A stretch of 64,000 nt of DNA from an uncultured Nitrospirota bacterium (GCA_937139405.1 CAKZPV010000045.1:1-64000); one strand, 5' to 3'; shown: positions 26,008 through 35,784, counted from the first letter of the stretch. Program-made: numbers and translations. The notes: generated from the sequence alone by a model not told the origin.

Positions 26008-26535
26008 ATGAAGGTTGAGACAATCGACAGATTTATTGCTATGCACCCTATTGCAGAAAAAATACAAAGCCGATTCCCAGAAGGGTTTCTCAGCTCAAAC
26101 GAATGGCGTGGGGATCTGGCTATTTCTGTGAAACGAGAAGCCTTGCACGATGTCTGCGCCTATATCCGAACAGATTCTGAACTCGATTGTGATTATATGG
26201 TGCATGTGAGTTCCGTTGACTGGCCTGACGAAGCCGAGCGGTTTGAGGTGGTCTATGAAGTCTATTCTATTCGAAAACGGCATCGGATCCGCATTAAAAC
26301 CCGAGTACCGGAACATGATTGCCAAGTAGATTCGATGGTAGACCTTTGGATGGGTGCCGATTTTATGGAGCGAGAAGTATTTGACATGATGGGCATTCGA
26401 TTTAATCATCATCCCGACTTGCGTCGTATTCTTATGCCCGATGACTACACAGAAGGTTATCCCCTTCGTAAGGATTTTCCGGTACAAGGGAAAGGATGGC
26501 GGGATACCTTTGATTTTTTAAACGACCCGAATTAG
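26008..26535 (+). CDS. nuoC: NADH-quinone oxidoreductase subunit C (NuoC)
   Basis: 175 residues, not fused to NuoD. It contains the 30-kDa signature: ERFEVVYEVYSIRKRHRIRI, VDLWMGADFMEREVFDMMGI, HHPDLRRILMPDDYTEGYPL and RKDFP. It packs against NuoD in the peripheral arm. Starts 4 nt after the preceding stop, without a clear ribosome site, suggesting coupling. Confidence 0.95.
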   Translation: MKVETIDRFIAMHPIAEKIQSRFPEGFLSSNEWRGDLAISVKREALHDVCAYIRTDSELDCDYMVHVSSVDWPDEAERFEVVYEVYSIRKRHRIRIKTRVPEHDCQVDSMVDLWMGADFMEREVFDMMGIRFNHHPDLRRILMPDDYTEGYPLRKDFPVQGKGWRDTFDFLNDPN

Positions 26536-26557
26536 TCGATTACCAGTCTCGATCATT

Positions 26558-27802
26558 ATGAAACTCGAAGATCAACGTACCACCATCTATAAAGTCGATC
26601 CGAATCATCCGGAGACCGCAGATCTTCCAACCCTTCGGACCGAAGAACTGCTCCTCAACATGGGGCCGCAACACCCGGCCACACATGGAGTGTTGAAGGT
26701 CATCATGGAACTGGAAGGCGAACGACTGGTTAAATCCACCCCGGTATTGGGCTATCTTCATCGCGGTGTCGAAAAACTGGCTGAAGGTGGCACCTACCAT
26801 CAGTTCATCCCCCATACGGATCGCTTGGACTACGTGTGCGCGATGTACAACAACTTCGCCTATTGCCGTGCGGTTGAAAAACTCATGGACATCACGGTTC
26901 CCGAACGAGCCGAATATCTCCGCACCCTTGTCGCTGAAGTGCAGCGTATCATCGGTCATTTATTTTGGTTGGGTACCCAGGCATTAGACATCGGCGCGAT
27001 GACCGTCTTCTTTTATACCTTTAGAGATCGAGAAATTTTACTGGATTGGTTTGACGAACTCTGTGGCGCGCGCCTTACAACCAGCTGGTATCGTATCGGG
27101 GGCGTCGAGCAAGATTTCAACGATTCCTTGATTGATAAGGTTAAACGGTTCTTAGACTATTTCCCGCCAAAGATTGATGAATATGTGGTGTTTCTTGAAA
27201 AAAATCGCGTCTGGCTGGCTCGAACTCGAGGCGTGGCAGTTATTTCCGCCGAAGATGCCTTGAGCTTTGGATTAAGCGGGCCCACATTGCGCGGTTCGGG
27301 TGTAGATTATGATCTGCGTAAATACGAACCGTATAGCGCATACCCCTGGTGTGAGTTCAGTGTTCCCGTTGGGAAAAATGGCGATACCTATGATCGATAT
27401 TGGATTCGCATTGAAGAATTTCGGGAAAGCATCAAAATCATTAAGCAATGCCTAGAGCAGATGCAGCCTGGGCTCATCATGGCGGATGTGCCTAGCGTTA
27501 CGTTACCGCCAAAAGATCGTGTCTTCACAAATTTGGAATCTATGATCCAGCAGTTCAAATTATTTTCCCAAGGCTTTGACGCTCCTGCTGGGGAAATCTA
27601 TTGCGGGACTGAAGCACATAAAGGCGAGCTGGGTTTCTATATTGTGAGTACGGGAGGAGGGAATCCGTATCGCTTGAAAATCCGCTCTCCATCCTTTATT
27701 CACATGGGTGCCTTTGATTATATGTCCAAAGGCTATATGATCGCCGACGCCGTCACTATTTTCGGAAGCTATGACATCGTCATGGGAGAATGCGATCGAT
27801 AA
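26558..27802 (+). CDS. nuoD: NADH-quinone oxidoreductase subunit D (NuoD)
   Basis: 414 residues, normal length. Core motifs: NMGPQHPATHGVL (quinone-site His), GYLHRGVEKL, TDRLDYVCAM, and the C-terminal end FGSYDIVMGECDR, a standard ending for the family. Lies under cluster N2 and forms the quinone pocket. Confidence 0.97.
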   Translation: MKLEDQRTTIYKVDPNHPETADLPTLRTEELLLNMGPQHPATHGVLKVIMELEGERLVKSTPVLGYLHRGVEKLAEGGTYHQFIPHTDRLDYVCAMYNNFAYCRAVEKLMDITVPERAEYLRTLVAEVQRIIGHLFWLGTQALDIGAMTVFFYTFRDREILLDWFDELCGARLTTSWYRIGGVEQDFNDSLIDKVKRFLDYFPPKIDEYVVFLEKNRVWLARTRGVAVISAEDALSFGLSGPTLRGSGVDYDLRKYEPYSAYPWCEFSVPVGKNGDTYDRYWIRIEEFRESIKIIKQCLEQMQPGLIMADVPSVTLPPKDRVFTNLESMIQQFKLFSQGFDAPAGEIYCGTEAHKGELGFYIVSTGGGNPYRLKIRSPSFIHMGAFDYMSKGYMIADAVTIFGSYDIVMGECDR

Positions 27803-27925
27803 CAAAGACCGTAAGGCGTGAAACAAAAAACGTGAAGCGCAACAGTAAATGACTGAACGCCTTATTCCTCACGCTTCACGAGTTAGTTATTTGAGGAAGC
27901 TAACTGGAATACAAGGAAATATGCT
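27803..27925. repeat. Intra-operon spacer with crossing inverted repeats
   Basis: TAAGGCG (27812-27818) is complementary to CGCCTTA (27858-27864), and CGTGAAGCG (27831-27839) to CGCTTCACG (27872-27880). The pairs interleave, so both can form together only as a pseudoknot. Sequence is of the GTGAAGCGTGA repeat style. It is the longest gap in the nuo operon and might affect mRNA processing or stability. Confidence 0.5.
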
Positions 27926-30616
27926 ATGGGGTTAAAACCAGTCACATCACCAGAGGTCGAAGCCGAGACGATTGAACTGACCATGGACGGAGAAACCGTT
28001 CAGGCCAAAGCCGGCGTCTCGCTCTATGACGTTGTGGCCAGCACTGGCAAGATTGTTCCAGCGATGTGCTATCACTACACCTTCGACCCCTTCGGCTCAT
28101 GCGGCATGTGCCTCGTTGCACAAGAAGGGAAAAAAGCCCCCGTCCGCTCCTGTACAGCCAAAGCCGCTGCCGGGATGGTCATCCGGACAGACGGTGAAGA
28201 TTTATTTCTGGCCAGGAAAAAGGCCGTCGAGAAACATCTATCAGTCCATCCGTTGGATTGCCCCGTCTGTGATGCCGACGGTCATTGTGAATTGCAAGAT
28301 ACCGCTTTTGAGCATGGCGTCACCAATTTGGCTAATGCAAAACAAAAGAATATCCCAGAAGATACGCGCAGTTTGGTCTTAGACTTCAACATGAACCGCT
28401 GCATAGCCTGCGGTGAATGCATCAATATCTGCAAAGATGTGCAGCGCATTGATGCTTTGCAATTCATGAAAAAAGGCGGTTTCACGCAAGTGGTCGCCAA
28501 AGGCGATCAAGCATTGGACTGTGAATTCTGCGGCGATTGTTTAGCAGTCTGTCCTGTTGGCGCGATTACCAATAAATTTTCTAAATACGCCTATAAACCT
28601 TGGCAGCTCAAAAAAACCACCACCACGTGTAACTATTGTGGTGATGGCTGCCAAATTTATGTCGAAACGAAAGATACAGAAGTCGTGCGTGTCACGTCGC
28701 CACTCTCTTGGAAAAATAAGTGGGGAGACCGAAGCGATACCGTCAATGGCCATGACGGGATCTGTGTGCGGGGACGATTCGGATTTCAATTTATTGATAG
28801 TCCCTCACGGCTCAAAGAGCCGCTAGTCCGAACCGATGCCGGACTCCAACCCACACCATGGATTGATGCCTTGGAAACGGCGGCAAGTCGATTGGGAGCC
28901 ATTAAAACCCAACATGGCCCTCAAGCCATTGGTGGGCTTATCACTGCCCGGTGCACGAACGAAGATCTGTATGTTTTTCAAAAATTCATGCGAACGGTCA
29001 TTGGAACTAATCAACTTGATAGCAGCGCAAGATACGGACATCTCAATTTCGTTCGTGCCATGAATCGGGCGTTGGGGATTCATCGCATGATGAACACTTC
29101 AGAAGAAATCAATAAAGCCAAAGCCTTCTTAATCATTGGGGCCAATATTACGGAAACCAACCCTGTAGCCAGCCTACGGGTAAAATCCGCCATCAGTTTG
29201 TATAAAACCCAAACCATCGTAGTCGATTCAACACAAACCAATATGGCGAAACTCGGATCGCATCCCATCATGGTGAATCCTGGAACGGAAGGTATCTATA
29301 TCCAAGGGCTCGTCAAATCCACCATTCAGCAGGACTTGATCGATGAAGAAACAACTCAGGCTCATCCTGATGCTCTTGCGGCATTAAAGCAGGCCACAGA
29401 AACCTATTCTTTGGAAGATGTGTCTCAACAAACCGGTGTGGACATTGAACAAATTCATGAGGCGGCCAGAATTTTTGCGGAGGCCCCTCGCTCCATCATC
29501 ATTTGCGGCGAAGGAATACTCCGACAAGCTAATGGCTATCAGCATATGCTGCATTTGATTGATCTGGCTTGGGTTACCGGAAAATTAGGAAAACCAGGAT
29601 GTGGGATTAACACCTTTACCGAAGAAGCGAATGAACAAGGTGCGATTGATATGGGCGTGGCTCCGGAATTTCTTCCAGGGGCTTTTCCATTTGCAGATTC
29701 TCAGGCCCGCGATACATTTAACCAAGCCTGGAACACAACGTTACCTGATACCCAGAACGACGCTCATCTGATCGAGATTTTGGATCGCTGCCGAAGCGGA
29801 GAAATTAAAGCCCTCTATGTTGTCGGGGAAAATCCACTCGAGACATTGCCAGTTTCCTATAATGTCAAAGAGGCATTGGAAAAATTGGACGTGCTTATTT
29901 GTCAGGATCCGTTTCTCACAGAAACGGCTAAGTTGGCTCATGTCGTATTCCCTGCTTCCACCTTTGCGGAAAAAGACGGGACAGTCACCAATCAAGAAGG
30001 GAAAGTACAGTACCTTCGGCCGGCTTTGGACTCCCTCGAGGAAAGTACCTTGGATTGGCATATCATGGTGGGAATGGCCAATATCCTAGGATCAGCTATG
30101 GAATATGAAACCACCCAAGACATTCAACAAGAGATCAGAAAAATTCTTCCTGGATATTACAACTTAGGCATGGCTCCCAAAATAGAGCCGAATCATTCTC
30201 GCTACTTTTCGAATGGCTATGCACAAGATGTTGGGCCTCGATATGCTATGAATGGAAAAGGGAAAGCCAATCGACCCTTTGGGCTGCGCATGATTCAACT
30301 AATTTATCATTCTGGAAAACTTTCCACGCAAGCCTCAGGTTTGATCGATATTTCGCCAAACAAGAAAAGTCTTGGGATGGGCTCAGAAGATCTTAAAAAC
30401 CTTGGGCTCACGTCCGGTGAACGTATTCGCTTAACCTCTGATCAGGGTACGCTCGAAATGAATGTGACCGAGGACACATCATTGATGCCTGGCACATGCA
30501 CAGTGCCAGAGCATTTCAATGACCCTCCCGTGAAAGATCTTATGCCACTCCAAGTCGATTCCACCACAGGGGTACCTTATTTTAAATTAACCCACGTCAC
30601 CGTAGAAAAAGCGTAG
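27926..30616 (+). CDS. nuoG: NADH-quinone oxidoreductase subunit G (NuoG), iron-sulfur molybdopterin-like protein
   Basis: 896 residues; ATG 27926 follows AAGGAAAT. The N-terminal [2Fe-2S] domain has Cys48, 59, 62 and 76. Next come the His/Cys cluster (HPLDCPVCDADGHCELQ), two ferredoxin-type [4Fe-4S] sites (CIACGECINICK and CEFCGDCLAVCPVGA) and a Mo-oxidoreductase type [4Fe-4S] site (CNYCGDGCQI). The long remainder is of molybdopterin oxidoreductase fold. With NuoE and NuoF absent, this subunit is the likely entry or exit point for electrons, perhaps with ferredoxin. That donor is an inference. Confidence 0.94.
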   Translation: MGLKPVTSPEVEAETIELTMDGETVQAKAGVSLYDVVASTGKIVPAMCYHYTFDPFGSCGMCLVAQEGKKAPVRSCTAKAAAGMVIRTDGEDLFLARKKAVEKHLSVHPLDCPVCDADGHCELQDTAFEHGVTNLANAKQKNIPEDTRSLVLDFNMNRCIACGECINICKDVQRIDALQFMKKGGFTQVVAKGDQALDCEFCGDCLAVCPVGAITNKFSKYAYKPWQLKKTTTTCNYCGDGCQIYVETKDTEVVRVTSPLSWKNKWGDRSDTVNGHDGICVRGRFGFQFIDSPSRLKEPLVRTDAGLQPTPWIDALETAASRLGAIKTQHGPQAIGGLITARCTNEDLYVFQKFMRTVIGTNQLDSSARYGHLNFVRAMNRALGIHRMMNTSEEINKAKAFLIIGANITETNPVASLRVKSAISLYKTQTIVVDSTQTNMAKLGSHPIMVNPGTEGIYIQGLVKSTIQQDLIDEETTQAHPDALAALKQATETYSLEDVSQQTGVDIEQIHEAARIFAEAPRSIIICGEGILRQANGYQHMLHLIDLAWVTGKLGKPGCGINTFTEEANEQGAIDMGVAPEFLPGAFPFADSQARDTFNQAWNTTLPDTQNDAHLIEILDRCRSGEIKALYVVGENPLETLPVSYNVKEALEKLDVLICQDPFLTETAKLAHVVFPASTFAEKDGTVTNQEGKVQYLRPALDSLEESTLDWHIMVGMANILGSAMEYETTQDIQQEIRKILPGYYNLGMAPKIEPNHSRYFSNGYAQDVGPRYAMNGKGKANRPFGLRMIQLIYHSGKLSTQASGLIDISPNKKSLGMGSEDLKNLGLTSGERIRLTSDQGTLEMNVTEDTSLMPGTCTVPEHFNDPPVKDLMPLQVDSTTGVPYFKLTHVTVEKA

Positions 30617-30640
30617 CACGCAAGAAACGAATATCTTCCC

Positions 30641-31225
30641 ATGCGTCAAGAAACACCCACAAAGAAATTTTTCAACGCCGTATTCTTCCTGGAATTTTGG
30701 AAGGCGGCGAAGGTGACATTCAAGCACATGCTCCATCGTCCCATGACGTTCCAATATCCGCGAGAAAAGCGGACGATTCCCGATGCCCATCGCGGAGCCT
30801 TATGCTTGTTACGCTATGAAGATGGGAAAGAACGCTGTGTGGGATGTGACCTCTGTGAAGCGGCTTGTCCTTCCCGTTGCATTAAAGTCATCAGTGAAGA
30901 AGATAAATCTCTGCCTCTCCAACGTTACGCGAGCGAATTCTTTATCGACATCACAAAATGTGTGTTCTGCGGATATTGCGTGGAAGCCTGCCCCGTTAAC
31001 GCGTTAGCGATGACGAAGGTGTATGAGTTTTCCACACATGATAAACGCACGCTCATGTTCGACAAGGATCGTTTATATCAAATTGGCGAACGACATTTGG
31101 ATGACGCAAAAAAATATCTCTATGCACATAACCAAGAGAAGGAAGGTGAAGAAAGCCAAGCCTACCGTTACCATTTTCCTGACTCAATCAAAACTGTCCA
31201 GGATCCGCCTCCGGCTAACCCATGA
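30641..31225 (+). CDS. nuoI: NADH-quinone oxidoreductase subunit I (NuoI)
   Basis: 194 residues. Two [4Fe-4S] sites: CVGCDLCEAACPSRC and CVFCGYCVEACPVNA, giving clusters N6a and N6b, with the typical amphipathic start (FFLEFWKAAKVTFKHML). It follows nuoG by 24 nt. nuoH, normally between these genes, is missing. The stop overlaps the start of nuoJ (ATGA). Confidence 0.96.
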   Translation: MRQETPTKKFFNAVFFLEFWKAAKVTFKHMLHRPMTFQYPREKRTIPDAHRGALCLLRYEDGKERCVGCDLCEAACPSRCIKVISEEDKSLPLQRYASEFFIDITKCVFCGYCVEACPVNALAMTKVYEFSTHDKRTLMFDKDRLYQIGERHLDDAKKYLYAHNQEKEGEESQAYRYHFPDSIKTVQDPPPANP

Positions 31226-31761
31226 TGTGGCTGCTTTTCATATACTTTGCCACGGTGAGTGTCGTGGCAGGGGTCTTAACCGTATCTCTGCGGAATGCGG
31301 TTCACTGTGCAATGGCATTGCTGACACTCCTCCTTCATATGGCTGGTCTTTTTGTCATGCTGAATGCCGAGTTCTTGGCTATGGTGCAAATCATCGTGTA
31401 TGCCGGAGCGATACTCATTCTCTATCTCTTCGTCCTCATGTTAATGAATTTAAAAACTGAAGAGCAGCATCTACATAAGAAACATACCTATTTATTTTTT
31501 GCAGGCATGGGGCTACTCGCCGAATTACTCATACTCTTAATGCTATCGCCCTATGGCGGGAAGATAGGAACGGCGACACCGGAGGTGGTTTTGGAAACAG
31601 GCCCGAGCCATGCGGTGGGCATTACCATGTTTAGCGACTATTTACTCCTTTTCGAAATCGTCGGGATTTTCTTGCTAGGCGCCGTCATTGGAGCCATCGT
31701 CCTGGCCAAAACCCCGGCCAAGCCAGACAACCAAGAACCGGCGAATACACCTGCATCCTAA
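31222..31761 (+). CDS. nuoJ: NADH-quinone oxidoreductase subunit J (NuoJ)
   Basis: 179 residues with five membrane helices, including the conserved AEFLAMVQIIVYAGAILILY. ATG overlaps the nuoI stop by 4 nt. The C-terminal tail is polar. Confidence 0.95.
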   Translation: MMWLLFIYFATVSVVAGVLTVSLRNAVHCAMALLTLLLHMAGLFVMLNAEFLAMVQIIVYAGAILILYLFVLMLMNLKTEEQHLHKKHTYLFFAGMGLLAELLILLMLSPYGGKIGTATPEVVLETGPSHAVGITMFSDYLLLFEIVGIFLLGAVIGAIVLAKTPAKPDNQEPANTPAS

Positions 31762-31770
31762 AAGATCACG

Positions 31771-32073
31771 ATGATCCCTCTTTCAGCCTATGTTGCCGTC
31801 AGCGCGATTCTGTTTATGACAGGATTGGTTGGCGTACTCATTCGTCGTAATTTCATTATTGTCTTAATGAGCGTGGAGATCATGCTCAATGCTGCCAATA
31901 TTAATTTGGTGGCCTTTTCCCATTACTTGAATTCAATGGCCGGACAAATGTCGGCTCTATTTATTATTGCCGTCGCAGCAGCCGAAGCGGCTGTTGGATT
32001 GGCCATTATTATCGTGATCTTCCGTGGGAAGATGGCCACGAATGTGGACCAAATTAATATTTTGAAGTGGTAA
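31771..32073 (+). CDS. nuoK: NADH-quinone oxidoreductase subunit K (NuoK)
   Basis: 100 residues, three helices. The two functional glutamates are in place: VLMSVEIMLNAANINLVAF and AAAEAAVGLAIIIVIFR. Normal length. nuoL starts two bases after its stop codon. Confidence 0.96.
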   Translation: MIPLSAYVAVSAILFMTGLVGVLIRRNFIIVLMSVEIMLNAANINLVAFSHYLNSMAGQMSALFIIAVAAAEAAVGLAIIIVIFRGKMATNVDQINILKW

Positions 32074-32074
32074 T

Positions 32075-34072
32075 GTGTTTGATTTACTGGTTCTGCTAAT
32101 CCCCCTCTTTCCGCTCCTGGCTGTATTAGCCAACGGATTCTACGGCTCACGGTATTCCCATGAGTGGGCTGGACGCTTGGCGTTCGGTTCAGTCGGTCTC
32201 TCCTTTCTCTGTACGCTCGGCGTCTTTGCGTCTGTCCTGTCCAATCCTGAACCGCGTGAAGTGCTTGCCTGGTCCTGGATTTTTGGAGGCGATCTTTCTA
32301 TCAATCTTGCGTTCTTAATTGATCCCCTTACAACTGTCATGTTGTTAGTGGTCACCGGAGTGGGCTTCCTAATCCATGTCTACTCCGTAGGCTACATGCA
32401 TGGAGAAGAAGGCTTTACTCGGTTCTTCACCTATATGAACCTCTTCATGGTATCCATGCTCTTACTCGTCATGGGTTCCAATTATGTCGTGATGTTCATT
32501 GGCTGGGAAGGCGTCGGACTCTGTTCCTATTTATTAATTGGCTACTACTACGAAAAAGTTTCAGCTGGCAAAGCGGCCACGAAAGCCTTTGTGGTCAATC
32601 GAATCGGTGACGCAGGATTTTTAATTGCTGTCTTTCTGATCTTTGCCCATTTCGGATCGTTAGATTACAGCACTGTCTTAACTCAAGCGTCATCGCTCTC
32701 TACCGAAATGGCCACAGCCATCACGATCTGTTTGCTCATTGGAGCCTTCGGGAAATCTGCGCAATTGCCTCTATACACATGGTTGCCTGACGCGATGGAA
32801 GGTCCAACGCCCGTCAGCGCACTCATTCATGCAGCGACCATGGTCACAGCCGGTGTGTATATGGTGGTGCGCAATCATGTGTTATTTGATATGGCTCCCA
32901 TTGCCTTAACAACTGTTGGAATTATTGGCGGGCTGACCGCTTTGTTCGCCGCGACGATTGGCCTGGTACAAAACGACATTAAACGTGTCCTGGCTTACTC
33001 AACCGTTAGCCAATTGGGCTATATGTTTCTCGCCTGTGGCGTGGGTGCCTATACAGCTGCCATCTTTCACCTAGTCACCCATGCATTTTTTAAAGCCTTA
33101 TTGTTTTTATCTGCCGGGGCAGTCATTCACTCACTTCATCACGAACAAGATATTCGAAAAATGGGCGGACTCTACAAAAAAATTCCAATTACCCATGCCG
33201 TCTTTCTCATCGGCACCCTTGCGATCGCTGGAATTCCACCCTTGGCTGGTTTTTGGAGTAAAGATGAAATCATGGCTCATGCCTTTGTCCATGGCTATTA
33301 CCACTTATACATTCTCGCAGCAATTGGTGCGTTCCTCACAAGTTTTTATATGTTCCGTTTGACATACCTCACTTTCTACGGACAATCCCGAGTCGAGCCT
33401 CATGTTGCCAAACATATTCACGAATCTCCACCAATCATGACCGTACCACTCATGATCCTTGCGGGGCTCGCTGTTGTTGGTGGGTTTCTCGGTGTTCCAC
33501 CAGAGCATGGTTGGTTTCATAGCTTTTTACATGACGTAGCCACACCTGTAGGAGCGGCACCTCATGCCGTGGACATGAGCACATTACTAGGATTAATGGG
33601 GGCTGCGGTCTCTATTGCCTTAGCGGGTTGGGGACTGGCGCATTACATGTATTCAGTTCGTCCGCAGATGGCGAATGAATGGGCCGAAAAATCGCCACAA
33701 GCCTATACGACGTTGTTGAATAAATATTATGTGGACGAATTCTATGACCGGGTCATTGTCGAACCGTTTAAAAAACTTGGAATGTTGTGGGATTGGGTTG
33801 ATCGACATATCATTGACCGATTCGTCAACGGCATTGGCAAAGGAACTGACATCAGCGCGGAAGCAATCACCTGGACGGAAAAACATGTGATCTACGCCGG
33901 GTTGAATGTGGTTGGCTATGGGAACCACCTACTGGCTTGGTCTTGGCGAAAGCTGCAAAGCGGCATGGTCCATCACTACGCCGCCATTCTTATTATTGGC
34001 CTAGCTGTATTAATCCATCTCGTCGTGTTGTGGTTTACGGGTTCCAGCATAGCTGGCTCTAGTGGGTATTGA
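32075..34072 (+). CDS. nuoL: NADH-quinone oxidoreductase subunit L (NuoL), extended
   Basis: 665 residues with GTG start, about 50 longer than the E. coli protein (613). The antiporter core is intact (GWEGVGLCSYLLIGYYYE, FGKSAQLPLYTWLPDAMEGP, FHLVTHAFFKALLFLSAG). The extra length is in the C-terminal third, where the lateral helix and its anchor lie (from about residue 530, NKYYVDEFYDRVIVEPF onward). A longer lateral helix is expected when a second NuoM module is inserted, so the length supports a true 2M complex. Proton-pumping subunit at the far end of the membrane arm. Confidence 0.96.
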   Translation: MFDLLVLLIPLFPLLAVLANGFYGSRYSHEWAGRLAFGSVGLSFLCTLGVFASVLSNPEPREVLAWSWIFGGDLSINLAFLIDPLTTVMLLVVTGVGFLIHVYSVGYMHGEEGFTRFFTYMNLFMVSMLLLVMGSNYVVMFIGWEGVGLCSYLLIGYYYEKVSAGKAATKAFVVNRIGDAGFLIAVFLIFAHFGSLDYSTVLTQASSLSTEMATAITICLLIGAFGKSAQLPLYTWLPDAMEGPTPVSALIHAATMVTAGVYMVVRNHVLFDMAPIALTTVGIIGGLTALFAATIGLVQNDIKRVLAYSTVSQLGYMFLACGVGAYTAAIFHLVTHAFFKALLFLSAGAVIHSLHHEQDIRKMGGLYKKIPITHAVFLIGTLAIAGIPPLAGFWSKDEIMAHAFVHGYYHLYILAAIGAFLTSFYMFRLTYLTFYGQSRVEPHVAKHIHESPPIMTVPLMILAGLAVVGGFLGVPPEHGWFHSFLHDVATPVGAAPHAVDMSTLLGLMGAAVSIALAGWGLAHYMYSVRPQMANEWAEKSPQAYTTLLNKYYVDEFYDRVIVEPFKKLGMLWDWVDRHIIDRFVNGIGKGTDISAEAITWTEKHVIYAGLNVVGYGNHLLAWSWRKLQSGMVHHYAAILIIGLAVLIHLVVLWFTGSSIAGSSGY

Positions 34073-34081
34073 TTGATTCCT

Positions 34082-35779
34082 ATGCAAGAAGAACTTTCAT
34101 TCGGCTTTCCCTTTCTGACCTTTCTGACCTTCTTCCCATTATTGGGCGCGTTAATGGTCTGGGGCATGAAAGACCCTACACAGATACGCAAAGCTACGCT
34201 TGGTATAGCCAGCATTGAAATGGTGGTAGCGGCATTGATGCTCATGCTCTTTGTGCCCGACACTGCCGCTATGCAGTTTGCCGAACGCTATGAATGGATC
34301 CCATTCCTCGGTATTAGTTACCACCTCGCCGTAGATGGGATCAGCGTGCTCTTTCTGGGTTTAACCGCATTTTTAACTGTACTTCTGGTGCTCTATTCAT
34401 GGGATTCAGTAAGGCTGAAACCCAAAGCTTTTTTCATGAGCATTTTGGCTTTGGAGACCACGTTCATCGGAATCTTTGCTTCCGTTGATCTGATTGTCTT
34501 TTTCGTGTTTTGGGAGCTCATGCTGATTCCCAGCTACTTCCTGATTAAGTTATGGGGACCTGGAGAAAACTGTCACTATGCGGCATTGAAATATGTACTC
34601 TACACATTGCTCGGCAGTGTTTTTATGCTCGTAGGTTTTTGCCTCTTGAGCTTAAATTACTTTGAAGCCAAACAGGTCTATAGCTTTGATTTTATCGATT
34701 TGTTGTCCGTCCCAATTCCACTGGACGACCAGCTCTTAATTTTTTGGTTGATCTTTCTAGGTCTCGCCTTCAAAGCGCCAGTCTTTCCGTTTCATTCATG
34801 GTTCCCAGATGCCCTTGTCCAAGGGCCCATTCCCATGTCGGTGATGTTTGCCGGAATCAAAATGGGCACGTATGGCTTCCTTCGATTTTCCATGCCCTTG
34901 CTACCTGATGCTTCACGAAACGAAACCGTCGTAACAATCCTCATGGTGCTCGGCCTAGCTGCCGTGCTCTATGGAGCGATCGTCGCGATCATTCAGCCTG
35001 ATTTCAAACGACTGCTCGTGTTTAGCAGTATCAGTCACTTGGGATTTGTCGTGATGGGATTGTTTGCCTTGAACTTTCAAGGCATCCAGGGCAGCCTACT
35101 GACCATGATCAATTTAGGCTTTAGCACAGCTGGCTTATTCTTCTTGGCTGGATTCATGTACGACAGGTTAGGACATACCGATGTACGCCAATGTAGTGGG
35201 CTCGCAAAAAAAATGCCGTTGCTCGCCATCTTCTTTCTGATTATCGGCATGGCTTCAATTGGATTACCGGGGACAAATGGATTTGTGGGCGAATTTCTCA
35301 TCTTACTAGGCGTCTTTCAAGCCGGATGGCTCTATGGTGCGTTAGCCGTAACAGGTGTCATCTTTGCTGCTGCGTATTTCTTATGGTTTTACGAACGCGC
35401 GATCTTTGGGCCCTTAAAAGAAAGTTTGCCTGCTGTGATCCCTGATCTAAACACTCGTGAATGGGCCATTGGCGTCTCCCTCTCGGTCATGATCTTTTGG
35501 ATCGGTCTCTATCCTTCTCCATTTTTGCGAATGATGAATGCCTCTGTTCAAGCGGTCGTTGAACGTCTCGAGCCTGGAACTGTGACAGCCCAAGATAGTA
35601 TTCCCTCTTATACGGAAAACCATTTTTCGAATGAAAGCATATTAGGGAGTGTTCAAAAAATTTCATCCAGCAAGGCCGCAGCCCCATCACCGCGCGGAGC
35701 GTACGCGTTAGTGCGTGAGCACGACGATGAGGCGAGAACACAGCTGGTGAACTTTTTCAACACTCCCGCGCGAAACTGA
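34082..35779 (+). CDS. nuoM: NADH-quinone oxidoreductase subunit M, first copy (NuoM1), with repeat-derived tail
   Basis: About 565 residues from ATG 34082 (TTG 34073 directly after the nuoL stop is possible). Key residues: Glu in FVFWELMLIPSYFLIKLWG, the TM7 Lys in LGLAFKAPVFPFHSW, His in SSISHLGFVVMG, and Glu in GTNGFVGEFLILLG. The TM11 His of the usual MIAHGLS is Leu here (MINLGFSTAGLF). From about residue 522 the coding sequence is a mobile repeat (35645-35767), giving a hydrophilic tail with no counterpart in NuoM. Its end is 5 nt before nuoM2. Confidence 0.94.
   Translation: MQEELSFGFPFLTFLTFFPLLGALMVWGMKDPTQIRKATLGIASIEMVVAALMLMLFVPDTAAMQFAERYEWIPFLGISYHLAVDGISVLFLGLTAFLTVLLVLYSWDSVRLKPKAFFMSILALETTFIGIFASVDLIVFFVFWELMLIPSYFLIKLWGPGENCHYAALKYVLYTLLGSVFMLVGFCLLSLNYFEAKQVYSFDFIDLLSVPIPLDDQLLIFWLIFLGLAFKAPVFPFHSWFPDALVQGPIPMSVMFAGIKMGTYGFLRFSMPLLPDASRNETVVTILMVLGLAAVLYGAIVAIIQPDFKRLLVFSSISHLGFVVMGLFALNFQGIQGSLLTMINLGFSTAGLFFLAGFMYDRLGHTDVRQCSGLAKKMPLLAIFFLIIGMASIGLPGTNGFVGEFLILLGVFQAGWLYGALAVTGVIFAAAYFLWFYERAIFGPLKESLPAVIPDLNTREWAIGVSLSVMIFWIGLYPSPFLRMMNASVQAVVERLEPGTVTAQDSIPSYTENHFSNESILGSVQKISSSKAAAPSPRGAYALVREHDDEARTQLVNFFNTPARN
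35645..35767 (+). mobile_element. 123-bp MITE-like repeat inside the end of nuoM1
   Basis: Ends are inverted repeats: GGGAGTGTTCAAAAAATT on the left and AACTTTTTCAACACTCCC on the right agree at 16 of 18 positions. The interior has TCATCCAGCAAGGCCGCAGCC and GGAGCGTACGCGTTAGTGCG, which recur in decayed form at 2181-2284. It has no coding capacity of its own, as expected of a miniature element moved by a transposase elsewhere. It stays in frame with nuoM1 and supplies its stop region. Confidence 0.78.
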
Positions 35780-35784
35780 TTACT

